A DNA stretch of 64,000 nt, from assembly GCF_014873875.1 (NCBI RefSeq), contig NZ_JADBEM010000001.1, positions 3,410,001 to 3,474,000 of the forward strand. Direction: 5' to 3'. The stretch comes from Actinopolymorpha pittospori. Lineage in GTDB: Bacteria > Actinomycetota > Actinomycetes > Propionibacteriales > Actinopolymorphaceae. Positions 45,076 through 52,793 of the stretch are shown here, in pieces. The notes under the pieces are model-generated. The model saw nothing but the letters and a program-made list of their open reading frames with translations. It ran no database searches and was not told the origin of the DNA. The translations under genes and the position numbers were made by a program. The stretch's first letter is position 1. Each line of letters begins with the position of its first letter.

Positions 45076-46014
45076 TCAGCGCGAGCCGCTGACGACCGGT
45101 GGTCGGGTGGGCGTGTTCGACGGGGGCTCCGGCGGATTGGGACCAGCGGAGTGGGCGCGGACGATCAGGCGCAGGCCGATGCCAATGCAGGCGAGCGCTC
45201 CGACCTGGACGACCAGCCCGACGGCGCTGTGTGCCGGCACTTCGCCGAACAGCAGCCACCCGAGCGTGACCGCGATCAGAACGTCGACGACGTTGACCAC
45301 CGGCATGGACCCGGACAGCGGCGCGATCCGGTACGCGCACTGGTTGATCGCGAGCCCGCAGATACCGGCACCGGCCATCGCCCACAGGGGCCAGCCGGCC
45401 GCGGTCGCCCAGAGTCCTTCGGTGTGGAGCTGCTGGGTGAGGAGCTTCAGCAGGGCGGCCGTGAGTCCGAAGAAGATGCCCGCGGCGGCCCCGAGGGCCA
45501 GTGCGCGGGTGCCCGGCTTCTTGTGCCGGGTGAAGGTGCAGACGGCACCGGCGACGATGGCGAGACCGAGCACCGTGAAGCCGACGGCGGGTGAGTTGGC
45601 GAGTGGGGCCGTCCCCGGGGTGGGGTCGACCACCACGGTGAACGCCGCCAGGCCAAGCGCCGCCAGCGAGACCGCGACGAGCTCGCGACCGGAGGGATAT
45701 CGACGGTCCATGGCCGCCCGCACCGGCACGGCGAGTACGACACCGGCCACCATCAGTGGCTGCACCAGCGCCAGGGCCCCGAGATTCAGCGCTACGGCGT
45801 TCAGGCCGAGTGACAGCGCACCGACGATCGCGCCGAGAACCCACAGGGGTCGAAGGAGCAGGTGCAGCAGGGTCTGCACGGGGCCGCGGACGTGCACCGG
45901 CGCCGTACCGGCGACCCGGTGCTGGAGCGACGTGGACAGGGCGAACCCACACGCCGACGCGAGCGCCGCCCCGATGGCAGGGACGGCGGGAACACTGGTG
46001 ACGAGGACGCTCAT
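45076..46014 (-). CDS. DMT-superfamily transporter (EamA-like)
   Basis: A 312-residue inner-membrane protein with nine to ten helices arranged as two EamA-like halves. Small-residue-rich helices and the segment AYRIAPLSGSMPVVNVVDVLIAVTLG region in the second half are typical of drug/metabolite transporters. The start ATG at 46014 gives an immediate membrane helix. The C-terminus is a short proline-rich cytoplasmic tail. It stands upstream of the hemerythrin gene on the same strand with a gap of about 100 bases. The transported compound is unknown. Confidence 0.87.
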   Translation of the reverse strand: MSVLVTSVPAVPAIGAALASACGFALSTSLQHRVAGTAPVHVRGPVQTLLHLLLRPLWVLGAIVGALSLGLNAVALNLGALALVQPLMVAGVVLAVPVRAAMDRRYPSGRELVAVSLAALGLAAFTVVVDPTPGTAPLANSPAVGFTVLGLAIVAGAVCTFTRHKKPGTRALALGAAAGIFFGLTAALLKLLTQQLHTEGLWATAAGWPLWAMAGAGICGLAINQCAYRIAPLSGSMPVVNVVDVLIAVTLGWLLFGEVPAHSAVGLVVQVGALACIGIGLRLIVRAHSAGPNPPEPPSNTPTRPPVVSGSR

Positions 46015-46668
46015 ACCGTGACTGGCGAAGGAGTCAGTTCAGTGGACACCGAGCCTCCCAGTGGCTGGGGGATGGAACGACGGCTCGGGCGGGCTCGCGT
46101 CCGACCGAGCCAAATTCTTGATTAACGGACAATACCCGTCGTAGGTGAAAAAGCCAGCCGCAGCGGACTCTTTCTTGTTCTCGCTGTTCGTCGCCGCTCG
46201 AGCCGTGTGTGATGCGCATGATCTTTTCTGGAAATGATCACGTGCCGCACGGCCGGAAAGATCGTTACCGGCCTGGTTTTCGGACGCGGGTCGCAACACT
46301 CTAGGCCGCGCTTCCCGCCTTCGCTTGCGGGGGGTTCGAGGAAAGGACCTCGCGCACGGACGGCTACGTCGTGGCTACCGAATTATCGGGACGGCCGTCG
46401 AATTCTCGTCGATTTCGTCGCCGCGATCTGTCGATCATTCCGAGTTCACGTCGAAGCCCCCAATGCCCCGAGTTCGGATCGATGTCGATCACCGCGAGTT
46501 CGGATGGCGTCGTTCGGCGGCGTCGCTCTGGCTCGGAGTCGATCGCTTTGATCAATTCCGCCCGGCCGCGAGAGGACCCCGTGGGTCCCGGGTCCTGGCT
46601 CCTGGCTGAGGTCGACCACGGGACCGCTCGTCCCGCCTCGACGCGACGGACCTCCCGATCGGCCCGCC
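46015..46668. other. long intergenic region without a convincing gene
   Basis: This stretch lies between the divergent DMT transporter and PadR genes, and it is one of the least GC-rich parts of the window. Short open frames here (for example 46234-46551 and 46364-46765 on the minus strand) are Arg-rich, lack ribosome sites and look like chance frames. TGATC and GATCA occur as inverted arms around 46218-46240. The region may hold promoters and perhaps remnants of lost genes; nothing recognisable remains. Confidence 0.45.
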
Positions 46669-46691
46669 GATACTCAACTGACCGGAGTATC
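46669..46691. promoter_or_regulatory. PadR operator candidate
   Basis: GATACTC (46669-46675) and GAGTATC (46685-46691) are perfect inverted arms with a 9-base spacer. They end 8 bases before the PadR start codon. The ATAC/GTAT-type arms resemble known PadR sites (ATGT-N8-ACAT-like layout). Binding here would cover the promoter of the gene, giving autorepression. Confidence 0.6.
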
Positions 46692-46699
46692 CTTCTCGC

Positions 46700-47056
46700 A
46701 TGAGTAAAGCGATGCAGGAGCCGACGTTCCTGATCCTCGCCGTCCTCGTCGGCGGTCCCCTGCACGGCTACGCGATCTTGTCCGAGGTGGAGACCCTCGC
46801 CGCGGGACGCGTGCGGATGCGCGTCGGGACGCTGTACGCCGCGTTGGACCGGCTCGCGGGCGAGGGACTCGTCGAGGTCGCCAAGGAGGAGATCGTCAAC
46901 GGACGCCTGCGGCGCAGCTACCGCATCACCGCACGGGGAGCCGACGCGCTGACCGAGGAGACAAGACGGCTCGAGTTCCTCGCTTCGCAGGCGCGGCGCC
47001 GACTCGCCAAGGCGGTCCGGTCCGGACGTCCGAGCGTCGTAACGGAGGGCGCGTGA
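46700..47056 (+). CDS. PadR-family transcriptional regulator
   Basis: A 118-residue winged-helix regulator. The PadR pattern is clear: FLILAVLVGGPLHGYAI near residues 10-26, GTLYAALDRLAGEGLV near 43-58, and RRSYRITARGADAL near 71-84. Only a short C-terminal helix follows, as in PadR subfamily 2. There is no Shine-Dalgarno sequence before ATG at 46700, and the inverted repeat sits just upstream, so the mRNA may be leaderless and autorepressed. The stop codon overlaps the next start, and the pair resembles PadR/membrane-protein two-gene units. Confidence 0.92.
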   Translation: MSKAMQEPTFLILAVLVGGPLHGYAILSEVETLAAGRVRMRVGTLYAALDRLAGEGLVEVAKEEIVNGRLRRSYRITARGADALTEETRRLEFLASQARRRLAKAVRSGRPSVVTEGA

Positions 47057-48030
47057 TGGAGATCGAACGCTTCTACCGCTCGGTTCTGCTGAGCTACCCG
47101 GCTTCCTATCGCGCCGAACGCGGCGAGGAGATGCTGGCCGTCCTGATGGAGACCGCGCCCGCCGGGGGTCGGCCGTCCGTCGGTGAGGCCCTGTCGCTGA
47201 TCCGTCACGGCCTGGCGCTCCGGCTCACGGGCAGGAGCCGGCCGGTGGGGTCGTGGCGGCGGCCGGCAGCTGCGGGGGTCGTCTGCCTGTCGTCGCTGCT
47301 CGCCGTGTTCGCGATGGTGGCGGCGTCGGCCCTTTCCGGATCGGTGGTCCGGTCTGGATTCCACGGCGACGAGGTCTACCTGGACCCGTTGTGGCCGACG
47401 TACCTGCTGTGGCTCGGCACGTTCGCGTTCGTCATGTGCCGACGCGGTGTTCCGGCCGCGGTCCTGTCCTGGGCGGCCGTCGGCACCCACCTCGCGGCGT
47501 TGCTGGGCTACTGGCCCGCGGGTGGTCGGTTGCCGTCGGATCCGGTCACCAGGTTCGAGGACCTCGCCTTCTTCGTACCCGGACTCGTCCTCGCCCTTCT
47601 GCTGTTGGTTCCTGGGCGCGTACGCCGAGGACTGGAGCTGGTACCGCACAGGATGGCGCTCCTCGCCGTCCTGGCGGGAACGGTGCCGGCGGTGGGAGAC
47701 GGGCTGATCGGACTCGGCATCTCCCAGACGTGGGCGACCCTCGCCGCCATGGTGGTCCTCCTCGCCGCGCTCCTTCGCGCCCGGGTCCTGCTGCGGGCCG
47801 GTCTGATCGTGGCGTTCGCGTTCTCCTACTTCCTCCTCATCGGCTTGGCGGACGGGTCCGGGTCGCGGCTCCCCGACGGTCCGGTCGCCCTTCCGCTCAC
47901 GCTGGGCGTGCTCCCGTTGGCCGGACTGGTCGTGCTGGTGGCGTTGGTCCGGCACCTCGAGGCGTACGGCATCCTGCGCAGGGCCGCGCTCCGGTTCCTG
48001 GAGTCGCTCATCGGTGCCGTCCGGGGATGA
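47056..48030 (+). CDS. PadR-linked multi-pass membrane protein
   Basis: A 324-residue membrane protein. Residues 1-55 are a soluble segment beginning MEIERFYRSVLLSYPASYRAERGEEML, a permease-prefix-like domain found in proteins encoded beside PadR regulators. About nine membrane helices follow. ATG at 47056 shares one base with the PadR stop; a GTG at 47053 is the alternative. Co-translation suggests that the membrane protein is what the PadR protein controls, perhaps in envelope stress or export. No transporter signature is seen. Confidence 0.78.
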   Translation: MEIERFYRSVLLSYPASYRAERGEEMLAVLMETAPAGGRPSVGEALSLIRHGLALRLTGRSRPVGSWRRPAAAGVVCLSSLLAVFAMVAASALSGSVVRSGFHGDEVYLDPLWPTYLLWLGTFAFVMCRRGVPAAVLSWAAVGTHLAALLGYWPAGGRLPSDPVTRFEDLAFFVPGLVLALLLLVPGRVRRGLELVPHRMALLAVLAGTVPAVGDGLIGLGISQTWATLAAMVVLLAALLRARVLLRAGLIVAFAFSYFLLIGLADGSGSRLPDGPVALPLTLGVLPLAGLVVLVALVRHLEAYGILRRAALRFLESLIGAVRG

Positions 48031-48168
48031 GCCGGCACGGGGTCGCGGCGCGTGGGCGCGGCGACGTGGTTGCCGGAGCCGGACGGCCCCTGCCCCGTGG
48101 CGGCCGGTCCGCATGGTGGGGAGTGCGCGGGACGGTAGCGTCGTCGGACCAACGTGAGGAGGACGCAG

Positions 48169-50139
48169 GTGTCGGACGGCGCAGAGGTCACCAGCGGGTT
48201 GCATCCGAACGCGCTACGGGCACTTCCACTTGGCCAGATCCGGCCAGCGGGGTGGCTGGCCGGGCAGCTTCGTCTGCAGGCCGACGGAATGGCGGGGCAT
48301 CTCGACGAGATCTGGCCCGACGTCGGAGAGAGCGCCTGGATCGGTGGCTCGGCCGAGGGGTGGGAGGGCGGTCCCTACTGGCTGGACGGCGTTACCCCGC
48401 TCGCGTTCCTCCTGGAGGATCCGGCCCTGCTGGCGAAGGTCGAGCGCTGGGTGTCCTACATCCTCGACCACCAGGCCGACGACGGTTGGCTCGGTCCGCG
48501 CCGGACCGGTACGGGCTCGGAGCCAGACGTCGATCCTGACCTGGACGTGTGGCCTCGCATGGTGGTGTTGAAGGCGCTGCTGCAGTACCACTCGGCGACC
48601 GGTGACGATCGTTCCGTCAAGGCGAGCTTGCGCCTCGTCCGGATCCTGCGAAACGTGCTCGAGCGCCGGCCGTTGCGTGACTGGGGTCGGATGAGGTGGG
48701 CCGACCTGGTGTGGTCCGTGCATCAGCTCTACGACCTCACGCGGGAGAGGTGGCTACTCGAAGTTGCGGACACGGTTCGTGCGCAGGGCTACGACTGGTC
48801 CGCGTACGCCGACCATCTGCCGTTCCCGGAGAAGGTTCCCGATGCGACGCTTCGGGAGTACCAACGCCAGGCCGGTGGTGTCTGGATGAACGACGTCATG
48901 ATGGCGACGCACGGCGTCAACGTCGCGATGGGTGTGAAGATGCCCGCGGTGTGGTGGCGGCAGGCCGGGGACGACCGGCTCGTCACACTGGTCGAGCGGA
49001 TGTTGGACCAGCTCGACACTCACCATGGGCAGGCGTCCGGACTCTTCGGGGCGGACGAACACCTTGCCGGGCGGCACCCCTCGCAGGGCACCGAAGCCTG
49101 TGCGGTGGTGGAACTCCTGCTGTCGCTCGAAGTCGCGGTGGAGACCTGGGGCGCTGTCGAACCGCTGGTCGATCGCCTCGAACGCATCGCCTACAACGCA
49201 CTCCCCGCAACGGCCGCGGCGGACGAACGCACGCATCAGTACCTCCAGCAGGCCAACCAGGTCGTCTGCCACGTCACGCAGGATCGCGTTTACACCAACA
49301 ACGGCCCCGACGCGAACATCTTCGGCCTGGCTCCACACTTCGGTTGCTGCACCGCCAACCGGCACCAGGGCTGGCCCAAGTTCGCCGCCCGGCTGTGGAT
49401 GGCTACCCCCGACGACGGTCTGCAGGCCTTGACCTATGCGCCCTGCACGATCGACACCACCGTTCGCGGAGCGCGGACGCGAGTGCGGGTGGACGGCGGC
49501 TATCCGTTCACGGACGAGGTCTCGATCCGTGTCACTGTCGACGCGCCGGTCGCCTTCCCACTCCGGTTGCGCGTTCCTGGTTGGGCTGAGGGTGCCGAAC
49601 TGTCTGTGGACGGGGGAGAAGCGCTCCCGCTCCAGCCCGGCACCGTCCATGAACTCGACCGGTTGTGGACCGGAGAGCAGATCGTCGCGCTCCGGCTGCC
49701 CGCGCCGGTCCGGGTGGAACACCGCGACCGGGACAGCGTTGCGGTGCACCGAGGGCCGCTCACGTTCGGCCTGGGGGTCGGCGAGTCGTGGCAGCGGATC
49801 GGCGGTGTCGAGCCGTACGCCGACTTCGAGGTGCACCCGACGACCCCCTGGAACTACGCTCTCGAACTCGATCCGGACGATCCGCAAGCCGGCCTTGCGC
49901 TGGAGCGTCGCGAGGTGGGTGACCGGCCGTACGCTCCGCATGGAGCGCCACTCCTCCTGCACGCGACCGGGCGCCGCGTGCCGGCGTGGGAAGTGCGGCG
50001 GGGCGCGGCCGACAGGCCACCGTCGAGCCCGGTCGGTGCGGAGGACACGGAGCCGGGGCCCGAACGGATCGTTCTCGCACCGTACGGCAGCATTCGGCTA
50101 CGAGTCACCGAACTGCCGTGGACCCCGCCGATCGCGTGA
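48169..50139 (+). CDS. GH127-family glycosidase (beta-L-arabinofuranosidase type)
   Basis: A 656-residue enzyme of the DUF1680/GH127 family. The (alpha/alpha)6 barrel carries the Cys/Zn active site of the family: E309-A-C311 and the C393-C394 pair in FGCCTANRHQGWPKF. In characterised GH127 enzymes one cysteine is the nucleophile and these residues bind zinc. C-terminal beta-sandwich domains follow (near 430-640). GTG at 48169 has GAGGAGGA upstream. No signal peptide is seen, so it probably acts on imported oligosaccharides. Its TGA overlaps the GTG of a decayed SnoaL gene. The family also includes related activities, so the exact linkage is inferred. Confidence 0.9.
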   Translation: MSDGAEVTSGLHPNALRALPLGQIRPAGWLAGQLRLQADGMAGHLDEIWPDVGESAWIGGSAEGWEGGPYWLDGVTPLAFLLEDPALLAKVERWVSYILDHQADDGWLGPRRTGTGSEPDVDPDLDVWPRMVVLKALLQYHSATGDDRSVKASLRLVRILRNVLERRPLRDWGRMRWADLVWSVHQLYDLTRERWLLEVADTVRAQGYDWSAYADHLPFPEKVPDATLREYQRQAGGVWMNDVMMATHGVNVAMGVKMPAVWWRQAGDDRLVTLVERMLDQLDTHHGQASGLFGADEHLAGRHPSQGTEACAVVELLLSLEVAVETWGAVEPLVDRLERIAYNALPATAAADERTHQYLQQANQVVCHVTQDRVYTNNGPDANIFGLAPHFGCCTANRHQGWPKFAARLWMATPDDGLQALTYAPCTIDTTVRGARTRVRVDGGYPFTDEVSIRVTVDAPVAFPLRLRVPGWAEGAELSVDGGEALPLQPGTVHELDRLWTGEQIVALRLPAPVRVEHRDRDSVAVHRGPLTFGLGVGESWQRIGGVEPYADFEVHPTTPWNYALELDPDDPQAGLALERREVGDRPYAPHGAPLLLHATGRRVPAWEVRRGAADRPPSSPVGAEDTEPGPERIVLAPYGSIRLRVTELPWTPPIA

Positions 50140-50460
50140 GCGACGTGGACGCCGCCACCATGGTGCGAGAGCACGTTCGTGCCTTCAACGCGGGCGACGT
50201 CGACGCGCTGCTGGCGGGATTCACCGAGGACGCTGTGTGGATCACCGGGACCGCGGTGGTCAGAGGACGTGCGGGACTGCGGACCTGTTCTCCCGGGCGA
50301 TGACGTCGCTGCGTCCGACGCTTCGGATCGAGAGCTGACTGAGACGCTCACGGTCGAAGGTCGTGAACGCAGCGACGCCATCGCGGGCTTCTACCGGCTT
50401 CGGGACGGCCGGATCGAGTCGGCGAAGATCTATCGCGAGGGCAGTGCCGACGTCGCCTGA
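50136..50460 (+). pseudogene. decayed SnoaL/NTF2-like gene
   Basis: The pieces of a small SnoaL-like protein are spread over three frames. Frame one begins at GTG 50136 (GTGA overlap with GH127): MVREHVRAFNAGDVDALLAGF and then AVVRGRAGL. A missing base in the run near 50281 shifts to frame two, LFSRAMTSLRPTLRIES. After that a deletion joins directly to frame three, ELTETLTVEGRERSDAIAGF and YRLRDGRIESAKIYREG. About ten residues that usually sit before ELTETL are missing. The coupling to GH127 suggests that they once formed one unit. It cannot make a full protein now. Confidence 0.82.
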
Positions 50461-50583
50461 GGTACCTGGTTCCGGCTCGCCTTACCACGGTCCACCGACA
50501 GGTTGGTGGCTGCTCGTGGTGGGCTGTTTCGCCTTGTGGATAAGGGGTTTCTGGCTCGCGCCGGGTTCTCATCGCCGGTAGGA

Positions 50584-50599
50584 TCGAACGTATGGGCGA
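50584..50599 (+). promoter_or_regulatory. LexA-like SOS box over the DUF222 start
   Basis: TCGAACGTATGGGCGA matches the actinobacterial SOS palindrome TCGAAC-N4-GTTCGA at all but two positions. It overlaps a TAGGAT -10-like element (50579-50584) and the start codon at 50592. DUF222-HNH (REP13E12-like) genes of mycobacteria are known to carry LexA boxes, so damage-linked control is plausible. Confidence 0.4.
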
Positions 50600-50889
50600 G
50601 TCTGGTGGTGTGTCGGTGCGGGTGTCTCCGCTGCCTGCGGGGTTTGCTGGCATGCTGCCGGGTCCTGGGCTCTTGTCGGCTTTGTTGTCGGTGTCGCCGG
50701 GGGACTGTAACGGGGTCGAGCTCGAGGAGTTGGTTCGTGCGCGGCGGAGGTTGATCAGTTGGTTGGAGGAGGGGTGTCTGGGCGATGTGGTGGAGTTGGC
50801 GCACACCCCACCAGGGCTGATCGACGACCCCGCCGTGCGGGTCGGTCCCGTTGACCCACACACCCCTGCCCTGTTGGAACCGCTACTAG
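50592..50889 (+). pseudogene. DUF222-HNH gene, 5' fragment
   Basis: The first 99 codons of a DUF222-HNH endonuclease-family gene, starting MGESGGVSVRVSPLPAGFAG and containing GLLSALLSVSPGDCNGVEL and the VVELAHTPPG motif of the DUF222 N-terminus. The frame then runs into the left end of the IS1380-family element, giving an unrelated short tail. Removing the element and one CTAG copy joins this fragment in frame to the 3' fragment (PLL then GWTAYHADWY). The -10-like element 8 bases upstream of ATG suggests a leaderless mRNA. The truncated product lacks the HNH nuclease part. Confidence 0.85.
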
Positions 50890-50994
50890 TCCTTGACCAA
50901 GCGTGTCGGCTGGGCTGGATGGCCGTTTTCATAGGCAAAGGCCTTATCTTGCTGGGTTAGCGCTCACAACGCAGTCCGGCAAGAAAAGGCCTTT

Positions 50995-52554
50995 GTGGTG
51001 AAGAAGATATCGCATGTTCAGAGTCGGCGGAACGCGGCGCGTCGACGACGCCGGGTTGCGGCGCGTCACGGGTTGGCGGGGCACTGGGGCGAACAGCCGT
51101 CCCCGATGCTGGGCTCGGGGACTGTGTCCTATGAGGTCGGCGGGAACCTCGACGCGACTTGTTTCGGCGGGATCGCCGCGGTGCACCGGCTGGTGACCAA
51201 GCTGGGCCTGGTTGACCAGATCAACGAGGGTCTGCACCTGTTGAAGGTGCACCTGCCCTACCACGAGTCCGACCATGTGCTGAACCTGACCTACAACGTG
51301 ATGTGTGGCGGCACCCGCCTGGAAGACATCGAAGGCCTCCGGCACGACACCGCCTACATGAACGCGTTGGGCGCGGACCTGATCCCAGACCCCACCACGG
51401 CCGGGGACTTCTGCCGCCGCTTCGCCGAGACCGATGTGGTGGAGTTGATGGAAGCGATCAACGCGGTCCGCCCACAGTTGTGGGCGGGTCGGGGAGGCGA
51501 TCTGCTCGGCCCACTCGCCTACATCGACGCCGATGGCACGATCGTCCCCACCTCCGGGCGCCGTAAGGCCGGCATGGACATGTCCTACAACCGGATCTGG
51601 GGGTATGCGCCGCTGATCGTGTCGCTGGCCAACACCAAAGAAGTGCTCTACCTGGTCAACCGGCCCGGCAACGCCCCCAGCCACCAGGACGCGGCGACCT
51701 GGATCGACAAGGCCATCGACCTCGTGCAACCGCACGCACCACGGGTGTGTCTGCGCGGTGACACCGACTTCTCCCTGACCGCCCACTTCGACCGCTGGGC
51801 GGCCCGGGTCGACTTCGTCTTCGGCATGGACAACAACCACGCGCTACGAACCCGCGCCGAGGCGCTGGCCGAGACCTGCTGGACCCGGCTGCATCGAGAC
51901 GCCACCGCCCAGAACGCCACCGCCCAGAACGCCACCGCCCAGAACGCCGCCGGCCAGATCCGGGCTCGCCGGGACAACCACAAGCAGGCCATCGTGGCCG
52001 AACGCGGCTACCTCAACCTGGAGCTCAACTACGAAGACGTCGCCTGCTTTGACTACCAGCCCGGCAAGTGCGACCGCTCCTACCGGGTGGTCGCGCTGCG
52101 CAAGAACATCAGCCGCAGCCGCGGTGAGCAGGTGCTCATCGATGAGGTCCGCTACTTCTTCTACATCACCACCCGCACCGACCTGAGCGCCGAACAGGTC
52201 GTGGCCTGCGCCAACCAGCGCTGCGACCAGGAGAACATCATCGCAAGCCTCAAGTCCGGCGTGAACGCGCTACGGGTGCCGCTGCACGACCTGGTCTCCA
52301 ACCGGGCCTACATGGTCATCGCCGCGCTCGCCTGGAACATCAAGTCCTGGTTCGCGATGATGATGCACCGCAAAGCTGACCGCCGCGACTACATCCGCAT
52401 GGAATTCCGGCGCTTCTTCAACACCATCATCCTCATCCCCGCCATGGTGACCCGCCGAGCCAGCGCCATCACCATCCGACTCATCGGCTACAACCCCGCC
52501 CTGGACCGGCTCTTCACCGCCTGGAACACCACCGAACGAACCCGCTTCGGCTGA
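50995..52554 (+). CDS. IS1380-family transposase
   Basis: A 519-residue DDE transposase. Family features include LTYNVMCGGTRLEDIE near residue 98, TAGDFCRRF near 136, the first catalytic aspartate in YIDADGTIV near 178, a second in CLRGDTDFSLT near 253, and the C-terminal acid in ANQRCDQENIIASLK near 413. The start is GTG at 50995 or 50998, after an AAAAGG ribosome site. The frame is intact. Residues near 303-317 are three copies of ATAQN from a 15-bp DNA repeat, an insertion between the second and third acids that is probably a loop. Confidence 0.93.
   Translation: MVKKISHVQSRRNAARRRRRVAARHGLAGHWGEQPSPMLGSGTVSYEVGGNLDATCFGGIAAVHRLVTKLGLVDQINEGLHLLKVHLPYHESDHVLNLTYNVMCGGTRLEDIEGLRHDTAYMNALGADLIPDPTTAGDFCRRFAETDVVELMEAINAVRPQLWAGRGGDLLGPLAYIDADGTIVPTSGRRKAGMDMSYNRIWGYAPLIVSLANTKEVLYLVNRPGNAPSHQDAATWIDKAIDLVQPHAPRVCLRGDTDFSLTAHFDRWAARVDFVFGMDNNHALRTRAEALAETCWTRLHRDATAQNATAQNATAQNAAGQIRARRDNHKQAIVAERGYLNLELNYEDVACFDYQPGKCDRSYRVVALRKNISRSRGEQVLIDEVRYFFYITTRTDLSAEQVVACANQRCDQENIIASLKSGVNALRVPLHDLVSNRAYMVIAALAWNIKSWFAMMMHRKADRRDYIRMEFRRFFNTIILIPAMVTRRASAITIRLIGYNPALDRLFTAWNTTERTRFG
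51901..51945. repeat. 15-bp tandem repeat inside the transposase gene
   Basis: GCCACCGCCCAGAAC occurs three times without mismatch and keeps the frame, adding an Ala-Thr-Ala-Gln-Asn repeat to the transposase. It lies between the conserved acidic residues, so it is probably a surface loop that tolerates copy-number change. Confidence 0.95.
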
Positions 52555-52793
52555 CCCACCCCAACCCCCACCCCCGGCCCGACAGCGCCTCACACCGCCG
52601 ACCACCACCGGCGGCGACCACGCCTGCCCAGACACCAAAAACCGGCGCCGAACACCCCCACACAGCCCCCGACCAGGCCACTCCGACCCCCCACCGACAC
52701 CCTCAGACGTCCCACCGACATGCCCGACACGACAGCCGACATGATCAAATCGCCTTCGGCCACCGCCATCGAGCCGACTCGCTTATTTGAGGA

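Larger units (their letters stand above)
50890..52793 (+). mobile_element. IS1380-family insertion sequence, complete, with CTAG target duplication
   Basis: A 1904-bp element with one transposase gene. The terminal inverted repeats match at 17 of 22 positions: left TCCTTGACCAAGCG then GTCGGCT, right (reverse complement) TCCTCAAATAAGCG then GTCGGCT. Direct CTAG copies flank it at 50886-50889 and 52794-52797, a 4-bp duplication within the range of the family. It has split a DUF222-HNH gene, whose frame is restored exactly when the element and one CTAG are removed. The intact transposase suggests that it may still be mobile. Confidence 0.9.

Noticed and set aside
46234..46765. small genes in the 46.0-46.7 kb gap
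   Set aside because: Frames are Arg-rich, lack ribosome sites and overlap the PadR operator and gene; no family is recognisable.
50136..50460. programmed frameshifting in the SnoaL-like gene
   Set aside because: Two separate breaks and a missing segment of about ten residues fit decay better than recoding.
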